This document shows, in pieces, positions 41,820 to 51,600 of a stretch of DNA of 64,000 nt (positions within the stretch are counted from its first letter, which is position 1; every line of letters starts with the position of its first letter). The stretch is from NCBI GenBank assembly GCA_043820105.1, contig JBDREC010000010.1, positions 110,603 through 174,602 of the forward strand. Reading direction: 5' to 3'. A program made the translations under genes and the position numbers. The stretch comes from JBDREC01 sp043820105 [NCBI: Pseudomonadota bacterium]. GTDB taxonomy: Bacteria; Bdellovibrionota_F; JAHFAK01. Below the pieces are notes generated by a model. The model was not told the origin of the DNA and made no database searches. It was given only the letters and a program-made list of their open reading frames with translations.

Positions 41820-42917
41820 TTAAGTTTGAGCAAGTCGAGTCTTGGGAAACAGACCTTTTTCTCTTGCTTCACTGCAAAACCAAAAGGGTGCCATTAGGTT
41901 TTTTTCTTTATAATAATTTTGAGCAATGCAGGAACCAAGACACATATTTTTCATAAGACAATCAGCACAAACACCCTCAAGATTTTTGGGCAAATTATCT
42001 CTAATCTCGTTTAGCATCTTGCTTTCTTTCCAAACCTTTTCTAATTCATCTTTGTTTGCATCACCAAAAACTAGCTCAGGAATGCTTTCACCAATGCCAC
42101 AAAGAGCATATAAGCCATTTGATAGAACGCCTAGTATTCCAAATATACCACAAATTCCAGTTCCAGTTGATCTGTCACCAAACATTGCGCTTAGGGATTT
42201 GAAAGCCATTGGATGGCTATAGTGAAGTCTCATTTGATATTTTTTAGCTAAATCTTGTTCAACCCATTTTCCGATTTCAATAAGTTTTTCAATTCCCAAG
42301 GTTTGTCCTTGTTCATGCATAGCCTTGCCACGTTCAGTTGGTTGAACAATATTGAATTTAACGGATGAAGCCTTAAGGTCAGCTGCAAAACTTACAAGGT
42401 CTTCAATCTCATGTTTATTGTGTTCCATAATTGACATGATTATTTGAGGATTAAGATTTTCCTTAACAAGGATTTTTATTCCTTCAACGGATTTATCAAA
42501 GCAGCCCTTAACTCCTCTTACCCACTCATTTGTTTCTGCCTTTGCTCCATCTAAGGATACAGAGACAAAGGGTCTTTTTAGCTGTCTGATTTTTTTTGCT
42601 AAAGGTTCAGTAACAGACACACCATTTGTTTCCATAGTGAATCCAAGGTCTTGTTCCTTGATGTGATTAATGATTTTATCTATTTCAGGATGGATTAGGG
42701 GTTCTCCGCCAGTTAGTTTTACACTTCGCAGGCCAAGTGGTTTTGCTTGTTTAATTATATGCTTAAAGGTATCCAAATTTAAACTAGTGTATTTTTTTTC
42801 GCCTTCTTCATATTTTGGGGCTATCCAGCAATGGCGACATCTTAAATTACAACCTTCTGTAAGGTAAAAATATAAGGTGTTTAAATTATAGGTTCTTTCG
42901 TTTTTTGAAGGTTCCAT
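41820..42917 (-). CDS. Radical SAM/SPASM protein, ScmF-like, copy 2
   Basis: The ATG at 42917, with AAGGA seven nt upstream, is chosen over a TTG 24 nt further up. The radical SAM triad is CNLRCRHC (Cys23, Cys27, Cys30), then LTGGEPLIHPEI and SLDGAKAETNEWVRG. The SPASM cysteines are CGIFG..YALCGIG..GVCADCLMKNMCLGSC..FWFC. The opening NLNTLYFYLTEGCNLRCRHC and the motif spacing fit the ScmF group of the SynChlorMet peptide-modification cassette, as I remember it. It follows a PqqD-like gene by 61 nt, the classic pairing in which the PqqD-like protein presents a precursor peptide. It is a close paralog of the protein at 18607-19677. The precursor is unknown. Confidence 0.87.
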   Translation of the reverse strand: MEPSKNERTYNLNTLYFYLTEGCNLRCRHCWIAPKYEEGEKKYTSLNLDTFKHIIKQAKPLGLRSVKLTGGEPLIHPEIDKIINHIKEQDLGFTMETNGVSVTEPLAKKIRQLKRPFVSVSLDGAKAETNEWVRGVKGCFDKSVEGIKILVKENLNPQIIMSIMEHNKHEIEDLVSFAADLKASSVKFNIVQPTERGKAMHEQGQTLGIEKLIEIGKWVEQDLAKKYQMRLHYSHPMAFKSLSAMFGDRSTGTGICGIFGILGVLSNGLYALCGIGESIPELVFGDANKDELEKVWKESKMLNEIRDNLPKNLEGVCADCLMKNMCLGSCIAQNYYKEKNLMAPFWFCSEAREKGLFPKTRLAQT

Positions 42918-42978
42918 TATTATTTCCTTTTTTCTAAACAAATAATTTTTTTTAAAGGAGGAAAAGAAATTAAAAATA

Positions 42979-43260
42979 CTAAGAATTAATTTCGTAAGCT
43001 ACATATCCTTTTTCTTCCAACTCTTTAATAAAAGTTTTCACATGATCTTCAGCTTCATCAGGAACTTGTTCAAGTTCAGTATTGATTGTTGTTACTATAT
43101 CACCAACAGAATGCTTGCCATCAAGAAGGTTCCAAATAAAAACAGATGTTGGATTTAAGCCATAGGCATCACCAGTATCTGGGTTAAACAAGATCGCCCA
43201 GTCATCAAATTCTTCTCTTAGCATTATATCTGGGTTTTTAACAGGATTATCTTTGCTCAT
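42979..43260 (-). CDS. PqqD-like (ScmD-like) peptide chaperone
   Basis: The ATG at 43260 lies six nt after GGGA and gives 93 residues. The sequence has the winged-helix PqqD fold: MLREEFDDWAILFNPDTGDA, YGLNPTSVFIWNLLDGKHSV, DIVTTINTELEQVP and HVKTFIKELEEKGYV. PqqD-type proteins bind the leader of a precursor peptide and deliver it to a radical SAM/SPASM enzyme, which is what lies next downstream. The FDDWAILFNPDTG segment is close to what I remember of ScmD from the SynChlorMet cassette. No small precursor gene is visible in the 60-70 nt gaps on either side. Confidence 0.85.
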   Translation of the reverse strand: MSKDNPVKNPDIMLREEFDDWAILFNPDTGDAYGLNPTSVFIWNLLDGKHSVGDIVTTINTELEQVPDEAEDHVKTFIKELEEKGYVAYEINS

Positions 43261-43327
43261 TTTATTTCCCAAAATTAATTAATTTAGTTTTCATTAGTAA
43301 GTTTTATAATGAAGGTCAATAAAGAAA

Positions 43328-44563
43328 TCAGTTTTTCTTGGTTTCCATATATTTTCTACGAAAGGCTAAAAATTCCATAAAACATATATATATAAAGGCA
43401 TAGTAAAGGCCTTTTTTAAAATATCTTTTTAAAGTATAATAGTAATTCCATTTGGATCGTTTCTGCCTGCCTTGATCCATTGGATTATCGATTATAATAA
43501 AAGGGGATGCAATTTGTATTAGCTCAACCTTGGCGACTTCTAGCTCTTTTTGAAGGTAAATTAGAATTTCTTTTTGTATGTGGTATTCGAGTTCCAGTCG
43601 CCTATATTCAATGTCTAAGACAGGAACTTTTGAAACAGGGACAGTAATATCATCATTTTTTGAAAGAAGAAAATTTTTGGCTATTTCTTTATATTCCGCT
43701 TTTAAAGTGTTTATATCACTATTAAGTTCATTTACTACATCTTTGTTATCAATTTCAAGCTCAATGCTTTTTATTGTTTCAAGTTCAATTTGTTTTAATG
43801 AAATTTGAGAAATAAGAGAAGACGCCTTGCCTAAAAGGCCAGAAAGACTTTTGTTTATTTTTAAACTTCCACGACCTTCTGCAAATATCATTAATTTATT
43901 GTTTAATTGCTCAATGTTGCTTGTAATTCTTATCATTCTTGTTTCAAGAGATGTAACTTTATCTTTAAGGTTTTTAGATTTTATTTCAATTAAATAGCCT
44001 TTAAGTTCTTCGAGATAAGTTTTCAATATTTTAACACACAAATCTTGATATTTAAACTGAACGGAAAAGCTAATAATTTCACTTTGAGATTGTTGCCAGA
44101 ACTGAAAACTATCTTTATTTCCCCAGGTCGAGATATGTCCGGATAACATTAAGGCTCCTTCAGTTATTGTTGGGGCTTCATTGTCAAAAAAGAATCCCTT
44201 TTTCCACTTTTTTTCGTCTTCATCCCACTGTTTTTCAAAAAGAATTGGCAAAAGATCCAATTTATTTACAACTCTTTCAGCAAGGGTTCTTGAGCTGATA
44301 ATTGCATTAAAATAACGGTTTCTAGAAGTGGTTGAATTCAAAAAATGATCCAAAGGACCTGATGTTGAAGTGTTTGCAATATTTGTTTTTTCAACAGTTG
44401 GAATAATTGTAGCATTAGACGTATAATTTGGCCGATATTTTAAAATTTCATAAAGTCCATACAAAAGACATAATAATATGATTAAAGCTATGCCTTTTCT
44501 ATATGCAAATATGATTTTAAGGATATCTAGTATAATTTTTTTATGTTTTTTATTTAATTTCAT
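43328..44563 (-). CDS. Wzz/GumC-like polysaccharide chain-length or export protein
   Basis: The topology is that of polysaccharide co-polymerases: a first membrane span at about 22-42 (YRKGIALIILLCLLYGLYEI), a large periplasmic part, and a second span at about 382-400 (GLYYAFIYICFMEFLAF). The early RPNYTSNATIIPTVEKT is the Wzz-type beta motif. Residues about 190-350 are long coiled coils (EIKSKNLKDKVTSLETRMIR). There is no tyrosine-kinase domain. It controls or supports export of a surface glycan together with a polymerase encoded elsewhere; the O-antigen-ligase-like protein at the right edge and the gmd-fcl pair are possible partners. The PqqD-like gene follows on the same strand after 67 nt, perhaps by chance. 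Confidence 0.8.
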   Translation of the reverse strand: MKLNKKHKKIILDILKIIFAYRKGIALIILLCLLYGLYEILKYRPNYTSNATIIPTVEKTNIANTSTSGPLDHFLNSTTSRNRYFNAIISSRTLAERVVNKLDLLPILFEKQWDEDEKKWKKGFFFDNEAPTITEGALMLSGHISTWGNKDSFQFWQQSQSEIISFSVQFKYQDLCVKILKTYLEELKGYLIEIKSKNLKDKVTSLETRMIRITSNIEQLNNKLMIFAEGRGSLKINKSLSGLLGKASSLISQISLKQIELETIKSIELEIDNKDVVNELNSDINTLKAEYKEIAKNFLLSKNDDITVPVSKVPVLDIEYRRLELEYHIQKEILIYLQKELEVAKVELIQIASPFIIIDNPMDQGRQKRSKWNYYYTLKRYFKKGLYYAFIYICFMEFLAFRRKYMETKKN

Positions 44564-44634
44564 ATCTTAATTTATTTTACAGCATTTAATCGCTTATGCG
44601 ATACTAGACTTGAAAAATAAAAACAATAAAAAAG

Positions 44635-45843
44635 TTATATTTCATAATAAGAATCAAGGCCTGTTTTTTGAGCAGATTCAGTATCTTTTAAGCCGTTTCC
44701 TGTAATTGTTATTACAACAGAGGCATCTTTTTCAATTTTTGAAGCTATTGCGAGTTTTTTAAAAGCAGCAAAACTGGCGGCAGCCGATGGTTCAGCAAAA
44801 ACTCCAGTTTTGGTCGCACAAAGTTTCATTGCTTCAAGGATTTCTTTGTCTGTAACTGTTTCAAAAAATCCGCCAGAGTTATTAACTGCATTAATAGCTT
44901 TAATATAATTTCTGGGAATAGCTACAGCTATGCTATCAGCTAAAGTGTTTGGTTTACAATCTTGTAGCTTACCATTATTTTCCCAAGCTTTTTTTATTGC
45001 ATCACAGCCACTTGCTTGAACTGAAATGATTTTTGGAATTTTGTTTGTAATGTTAAGTGCCTTTAGATCAAAAAATCCTTTGTAAATTGAGGAAGTAATG
45101 CAGCCATCACCTGCTGAAACAATAACATAGTCTGGAATTTCAAAATTCAATTGCTCAGCCATTTCCAGGGCAACAGTCTTTTTACCTTCAACTAGCAATG
45201 GATTAATAGCACAGTTTCTATTATAAAACCCTTTTTCGTTAACCATTTGCATTGAGAGATCAAAAGCTTTTTTATAACCGCCCTTAACACCATAAACCGT
45301 TGAGCCATAAATTAGAAGCTGAGAAAGCTTTGGTTTTGGAGCATTATCTGGAACATATATTACACTTTTTAAACCGGCTATAGATGCAAACAGGGAAAGA
45401 GAGGTGCCCGCGTTTCCAGTTGATGAGCATGTTATGGTATCTTTTTTGTTAAGCAAGGCGTCCATAACAGCTATAGCTGAAGCTCTATCTTTTAAAGAAG
45501 CCGAAGGATTTCTCCCATCGTCTTTTATATAAACGTTTTTTAATCCGTACTCAAGTTCAAGGCTTTTTGATTTGTATAAGGGGGTAAATCCAACCTGGAT
45601 ATTAAAAGGTTTTGTATTATCATCTATAGGGAGTAGAGCTTTATATCTCCAAAGCGAGAAATCATTATTTAAGGCTAGTTTTTCTTTGCTAAATTCAGCT
45701 TTAATTTTTTCATAGTCATATAAAACATCTAAAATACCCTCATCTTTGCAGGATGGGCAGGTATATTCAACTTCATTTTGCTTGAATTCTTTTAGGCACT
45801 TAACACATTTATAAGCAAATATTTTTTCTTTCTTTTTTAGCAT
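44635..45843 (-). CDS. thrC: Threonine synthase
   Basis: This PLP enzyme makes threonine from O-phosphohomoserine. The 402-residue protein has an N-terminal zinc-ribbon-like segment (CVKCLKEFKQNEVEYTCPSC) common in the longer bacterial and archaeal class. Then follow GFTPLYKSKSLELEYGLKNV, the PLP lysine in DDGRNPSASLKDRASAIAVM, the phosphate loop SSTGNAGTSL, YVPDNAPKPKLSQLLIYGST and the late VITITGNGLKD. All major active-site motifs are present. It lies 29 nt downstream of argS on the same strand, and the two are likely cotranscribed. No homoserine kinase or dehydrogenase is in the window. Confidence 0.93.
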   Translation of the reverse strand: MLKKKEKIFAYKCVKCLKEFKQNEVEYTCPSCKDEGILDVLYDYEKIKAEFSKEKLALNNDFSLWRYKALLPIDDNTKPFNIQVGFTPLYKSKSLELEYGLKNVYIKDDGRNPSASLKDRASAIAVMDALLNKKDTITCSSTGNAGTSLSLFASIAGLKSVIYVPDNAPKPKLSQLLIYGSTVYGVKGGYKKAFDLSMQMVNEKGFYNRNCAINPLLVEGKKTVALEMAEQLNFEIPDYVIVSAGDGCITSSIYKGFFDLKALNITNKIPKIISVQASGCDAIKKAWENNGKLQDCKPNTLADSIAVAIPRNYIKAINAVNNSGGFFETVTDKEILEAMKLCATKTGVFAEPSAAASFAAFKKLAIASKIEKDASVVITITGNGLKDTESAQKTGLDSYYEI

Positions 45844-45872
45844 CTGTTTTCCCGAATAAGTTTAATTAGTAA

Positions 45873-47603
45873 TCACATTCTTTCTGGAGCCTTTATTCCG
45901 AGTAAGCTTAATCCATTGTTTATGGCTAGTTTTATGGCAAAGACAAGGTGCATTCTTTGCTTTGTAAGCTCTTGATCATCTTCATTAATTATTCTTGATG
46001 CATTATAATACCTGTTAAATGTTTTTGATAAGCTAATCAAATATTGTGCTATTAATGAGGGTTCAAACTCGTTTGCAGATTTTTCTAAAATAGATTTAAA
46101 CTCACTCAATCGTTTTACAAGGTAAAATTCATCTTTAGTTTCAAGGAGGTTGAAAACTTTGATTTCATCACTAAAGCTTAAGGGGTAACTTTTTCTTAAA
46201 AGTGATGCCAGGCGAACATGGGTGTATTGAATATACGGACCTGTTTCGCCATCAAAATTTAGGATTTCATTCCAATCAAACTGAATGTCCCGGGTTCTTT
46301 TTGAGGAAAGATCAAAGAATTTAATTGCTCCTATGCCTATTGCCTGGGCTGTTTTATCTATATTTTCTAAATCAGGATTTTTTTCTTTTATTATTTCTTT
46401 TGCCAGGTCAGTTGCTTTGTTTATAACATCTTTTAAGAAGATTACCTTACCTTCTCTTGTGGACATTGCTCCATCTTTAAAATGTATTAATCCAAAATCA
46501 ACATGAGAACACTTAGATGCCCAGTTGTGACCAAGTATCTCACAGACTTTAAATAGTTGTTTGAAATGAAGTTTTTGTTCAGAGCCAACAATATAGATTG
46601 CCTGGTCAAAATTATATTCTTTTTGTCTATATTCAATGGCTGTTAAATCCCTGGTTGCGTAAAGGGTTCCGCCATCTGATTTTTTCAAGATAAAAGGTGG
46701 CATGCCATATTCTTCAAGATCAATTATTAAAGCACCCTCTGATTGTCTGGTGAGTTTTTGAGCATTTAATTTTGCTATTGTAGCTTCCATTTTATCATTA
46801 TAAAAACTTTCACCAGTATAATGCTCAAATTCTACTTCCAGGATTTCGTATATCTCTTTGCACTCAATAAGGCCAATTTCTAAGAATTTTTTCCAGAGTT
46901 GAATTAATTCTGGGTCTTTTGCTTCTAGTTTATTAAAAATTTTTGCCGCTTGTAAATCTAGGGTTTCATCCAGTTTAGCTTCTTGATGATATTTTACATA
47001 AAGGTTAAGCAGGTTTTTCACTGTATTGCCTTCAAAAATTGAATCATCACTCCATTTTCTATAGGCAACAATTATTTTTGCAAACTGCATTCCCCAGTCA
47101 CCAAGATGGTTGATTCCAATAACCTTATAATTACATGCTTTAAGTATGTTTTTTATACAACTACCGATATTTGTTGACCTGAGATGTCCTATTGAAAAGG
47201 GTTTTGCTATATTGGGAGATGAATAATCCATTACAACAACTTGATCTTTGCCAATGTCACATGAAAAATAAGAATCCTTTTTGTTTAGAACTTGGTTTAA
47301 GACATTAGAAACAAACAAGGGCTTGTTAAGGAAGAAATTAACATATGGACCAACTGATTCAATTTTGTCGATTAGTCTTTCTGTTTCTGGAATCTGTAAA
47401 AGCCTTTCTGAAGCATTTTTGCATAGATCTTGTGATATTTGATTTGGTGCTTTTTTAAATTCTTTAGCAAGAAAAAAACATGGGAAAGCAAGATCACATA
47501 AATTTTCATCCTTTGGACGCTCTAACATTTCAAAAATCTTTGTCTTATCACAATTTAATTCAGGTTCTAATAAGTCTATTATAAACTGACTATACTTATC
47601 CAA
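45873..47603 (-). CDS. argS: Arginyl-tRNA synthetase
   Basis: ArgS charges tRNA-Arg. The class I motifs are VVMDYSSPNIAKPFSIGHLR, containing the HIGH-like SIGHLRS at about residue 137, and a KMSKS-like MSTREGKVI at about 390. Sequence specific to ArgS includes NHLGDWGMQFAKIIVAYRKW, IVGSEQKLHFKQLFKVCEIL and the C-terminal anticodon-binding DALR domain (YIQYTHVRLASLLRK; LSKTFNRYYNASRII; LLGIKAPERM). Length (576) is normal. The ATG has TTTGGGGA-like purines in its leader (AAAGGAGATAATATT). It is followed closely by thrC. Confidence 0.97.
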   Translation of the reverse strand: MDKYSQFIIDLLEPELNCDKTKIFEMLERPKDENLCDLAFPCFFLAKEFKKAPNQISQDLCKNASERLLQIPETERLIDKIESVGPYVNFFLNKPLFVSNVLNQVLNKKDSYFSCDIGKDQVVVMDYSSPNIAKPFSIGHLRSTNIGSCIKNILKACNYKVIGINHLGDWGMQFAKIIVAYRKWSDDSIFEGNTVKNLLNLYVKYHQEAKLDETLDLQAAKIFNKLEAKDPELIQLWKKFLEIGLIECKEIYEILEVEFEHYTGESFYNDKMEATIAKLNAQKLTRQSEGALIIDLEEYGMPPFILKKSDGGTLYATRDLTAIEYRQKEYNFDQAIYIVGSEQKLHFKQLFKVCEILGHNWASKCSHVDFGLIHFKDGAMSTREGKVIFLKDVINKATDLAKEIIKEKNPDLENIDKTAQAIGIGAIKFFDLSSKRTRDIQFDWNEILNFDGETGPYIQYTHVRLASLLRKSYPLSFSDEIKVFNLLETKDEFYLVKRLSEFKSILEKSANEFEPSLIAQYLISLSKTFNRYYNASRIINEDDQELTKQRMHLVFAIKLAINNGLSLLGIKAPERM

Positions 47604-47712
47604 TATTATCTCCTTTGGGGATTTTGAATCTCTTTAATCTTTCCTAGTAAGCTGATGCAACAAAAAATGCAAATAAAAAGCTATGGCATTATATTTGCAT
47701 GGCTACATAAAT

Positions 47713-48624
47713 ATGAGGAAATATTTTTTAATACTATTACTTTTATTTTCAGCCTGCAGTCCAGGAATTTATGAAGAAGATATAAGCCTTGTTGATTTGG
47801 AAGAAAAGCTTTATATGCACGTTTTTAATGTCGGGCAAGGCAGTTCAACCCTTTTTTATCAATCAAATGGAGCATCTGTTTTGATTGATGGAGGCAGTTA
47901 TGGGCAAGCAACTAGCAGTATTTTCGCTTTTATTGAGGAAAGGCTGGCAAATAGAGTTGATTACTTTTTACTAACACACTTTCATGAAGATCATTTAGGA
48001 GGCTTGAATGCATTGATTGCTGGCCAAGATTTGATTGTTAATACAAAAGATGATGTTTTTCCCAGGGGGGCATTTTTGATAAGAGAACTCGAAAGGAATG
48101 AGGGGATTGAAGACTATATAAATTATGCTTCTGATAATTTTGATTTCCAAGAAATATATAGCGGTGATATTTTCACGATATCTGATAGTCTGAAAATGAT
48201 TTGTTATCTTTCAAATGGGGGTTTTATTGGAGGTGGCAATATCGTGATTGACAATAATGATGAAAATTCAAAATCTGTTGCCGTTTTGTTAACTTTTGCT
48301 GGCAGTAAAATATTAATAGCAGGAGATTTGACAGGGGGAGGGGAATCTACTATTGATATGGAAACAGCACTTGGTAATCTTGTTTCAGAAATAGATGTTT
48401 TAATTGTAAATCATCATGGCTCAAATAGTAGCAGTAATGAAAAATTTTTAGAAAGCACAAAACCGAAGATTGCAATTTTTTCATATGGCCAAGAAAATCA
48501 ATATGGTCATCCCTCTTTCGATGTAATCGAAAGATTTGAAAAATATAATTCAGATTTATATTTTACACCGAATGGAGATATAGATTTAGTTTTTTCAAAT
48601 CATGGAGTTTCTATTTATCAATGA
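47713..48624 (+). CDS. ComEC-like metallo-beta-lactamase-fold lipoprotein
   Basis: From the ATG at 47713 the 303-residue protein has a lipoprotein signal ending LFSAC (Cys15). An upstream ATG at 47683 would add ten residues and hide the signal. The metallo-beta-lactamase fold follows: HVFNVGQGSSTLFYQSNGAS, VLIDGGSYG, THFHEDHLGGLNAL with the HxHxDH zinc site, ILIAGDLTGGGES and the late IVNHHGSNSSSNEKFLESTK. This closely follows the C-terminal hydrolase domain of the DNA-uptake channel ComEC, but there is no membrane channel part. Similar stand-alone proteins may be secreted nucleases or phosphodiesterases. It overlaps the large exported-protein gene tail to tail by 7 nt. Confidence 0.88.
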   Translation: MRKYFLILLLLFSACSPGIYEEDISLVDLEEKLYMHVFNVGQGSSTLFYQSNGASVLIDGGSYGQATSSIFAFIEERLANRVDYFLLTHFHEDHLGGLNALIAGQDLIVNTKDDVFPRGAFLIRELERNEGIEDYINYASDNFDFQEIYSGDIFTISDSLKMICYLSNGGFIGGGNIVIDNNDENSKSVAVLLTFAGSKILIAGDLTGGGESTIDMETALGNLVSEIDVLIVNHHGSNSSSNEKFLESTKPKIAIFSYGQENQYGHPSFDVIERFEKYNSDLYFTPNGDIDLVFSNHGVSIYQ

Positions 48625-51600
48625 TAAGGTAAATCTGTAGAACATAATTCTATATATTTTTCATCTATGGTGTATTTTATGGGTTTTAGCATTGGTTCTA
48701 GTCTAGCTGGAATGCCATTTAATAGCCACAGTTGTTTTAGTTGGTTAAAGTCTGCTAGACCAAAGAGTTCATCTTTTCCATTATTAAAAATATATTGATT
48801 CAAATTGTAATACTCCCTGACTAGTCTTTCCACATCTTTTTTTGTTGCCATATTTCCATCAAAATACTCAAAAGTTTCTCGTGAAATTGCCCAATATAAA
48901 TAACTTAATCTGGCAGTAGAGAAAGCTCTGATAGCTTCTTTATACTTTAATTCTGCATAAAATAAATTTTCTTGATCATTGGCCTTATATATGTCCGTGA
49001 CTGCATCAAGATAAATAAGCTCTTCATCACCTTCTTCCATGCCAACTCCAAAATCAACAAGGCCATCATCAGCTATTATTCGTTTTGACATTTTGGCTTT
49101 ACCTGGTGCGAATATTGACCAAATGCCTAAAGCAATATCAGACTCGACATCCCCAACAAAATCTACAACATCTATAGCTCCTGGAATATATTTGGGTAGG
49201 AAGATGTGACCCATTTCAACTCCAAGTAAGCTACCAAATAAAACTGCAGCTCCCAATAAGATATAGCTGTTTGCAACCATAACAGCACTTGTTCCAGCTG
49301 CTACTGCGCCTCCTGCTGCAGTTGATTTTAGTGCAATGAGTGAGTTTATGGCCAGGCCCCCCATTGCAAATACAATGGAGGTTGAAATAGCATTTACTAA
49401 TTCTTCTTTTAGTTCCATTCTATCATTTTCATGAAGTCCTCCAGCACTCATTGAATAAATGGTCACAGAGGCGGCTACTTCAAGTCCAAGTATAGCTAAA
49501 ATTACAGGTGTTGAATTTAAAAATCTTACAAATTTTGAATTTAGTGCCCATCTGGCAACTTTTATTGTTGGTTTTAATGTTGCAGCTGTTGTTAGTCTTA
49601 GGGCTTCTCTTGCGAAAACAGCCATTTTAACAGTCCTTGGCCCAACTATTCCGGTTGCCGCTAATTTAGCGGCCGACACAGCCAAACGACCAATTGATTT
49701 AATTAGTAGATCAACTTTAATGTTTTTTAAGTAGACAAATCTTTCAAATTCTTGATTTGTTATTATTTTACCAATTAACCTTCCCACATCACCAAGAAGC
49801 TTTCTTTCCTCTATTGTTTTCATTGATGATGACGTGTCCTCTATTCTTGACAGAGCCATAAATAAAGGCTCAGCCCTTATGCTGATTTGCTCAGCGATGT
49901 CTTTGCCTCTGTTTGCTTTTTCCAGACCTTTAATTTCTTTTCTAAAATCATTTACACTAGCAATTAGGGCGTCTATATCATCAGACATTTTTTTCAATTC
50001 ATATAAGAGTTCATCTGACCTTGAAATATATTGGGCAGTATCAAGTTCAAGTAGTTCTAAAAGCTCAGGATCCAGGGAGCCTTCACGTCTGGCTATAGCT
50101 CTAAAGCCTTCTACTATTTCATCTACTTCAGATTCAGGTAAATGAGTTGAAACAATTGTTTCGTGTTTTGTTTTAAGAGAATCTCTGATTACCTCTAATT
50201 CCTTTTTTATTTCATCAAGTCGTTCTGGAGAAAGGTTTTCACCTCTTCTGATTCCATGAGCTAAATTAAAAGAAACTCTACCAGATTGATCAAGTCTTGA
50301 AATTGAAAAATATCTTCTTAGTCTATCTAACTCTGATGGAGATATGGTTTTTTTGCGTAAAATTGTTTTAACAAGACTAAGTTCTGATGGTCTTAAGTTT
50401 GAGGTTTCCATTTCAATTCTACCAAGAAAATCTCTGAATAGTTTAAACCTTAGGTCAACAATTCGTTCTCTTGCTCCACTTGTTACAAGTCCTCTTGTTC
50501 TTGATTGAGTGCTTGCATCAGCAGCAGAATCGAGTGTTTCGGATAGATGTTTCAGGTCTTCTGCTTCCTCTAGATATCCAAGCTTTTCCAATTCCTTTGA
50601 GATAAATGACAAATTATCAGCCATGGTTTCAGGGCTCGCTATTGCATGAAAAAGCTTTTCTTCACTACTAGAAAGTCTCATTGTTTCTTTAAAGCTGACT
50701 ATTGCTTCATCTGAATACAATAATCGTTGTAGACCACGGAACTGTCTGCCCAGACTGGGCAATAGTTCTTTTATTTGGGTTACCATATCTTCAGTGATAA
50801 GCAAGTCGCTATAGAACTCAAAATTTTTAAAGTAAGCATCAATATTTGGAAAGTTTTTTAATAGAGACATAACCATAATATAGTGATTTAGGGTTATTAA
50901 ATTTGGTCCGGTAATCTTTGACGAAATATAAAGTTTCCATTTTTTATAGTTAGTCTTATCCTTTTTGGCTATAAACTCAATGGATCCAGGCCTTTTATTT
51001 ATTGTTGCTGCAGTATTTTGGGAGCCATTTAAAAGTTCATTAATAGTAGAAAAATTTTCCTCATTATTTTCTATTTCTCCTAAGTCACCTTCTGCTACTT
51101 CGATTTCAACACGAATAAGGTCAGCAAAATCTTTTAACCTTGGATCATATTGAGCCGCATCAGGATTCGCCAATAAAGTTAGTAGCAGAGATTGGTTTAA
51201 CCAATGGTTATATGGGGGTTGTTTGTTTGAAGAAGTGAAACTATCTAGCGCTGCCAGTACATACGCCGCTTCATAAAGCAAGTTTTCAACTTCTTTATCT
51301 TTCACAGGCCTAAGTTTGAATTCTTCTTGCATTGAAAAATTATAATCAATATTTTGTGTATAAGCTGAATTGTTATTTAGCGTATCAGCTATACTATCTT
51401 TATGGGAATCCTTGAATTTTCCTTCTGACTTGTAAGAATCGAGAGCTTCTTGAGTAATAAGGATTAGATCTTTTCTAATGTCAGGAGAGACAGAATTATA
51501 TATTTGTGCTATTTCACATTTTCTGTCTTTTGGAAAGTAGCGCCTGTTAGCGTCACTTGAAATATTGCATGAAGCCCATACATTATATACTGTCCACGAA

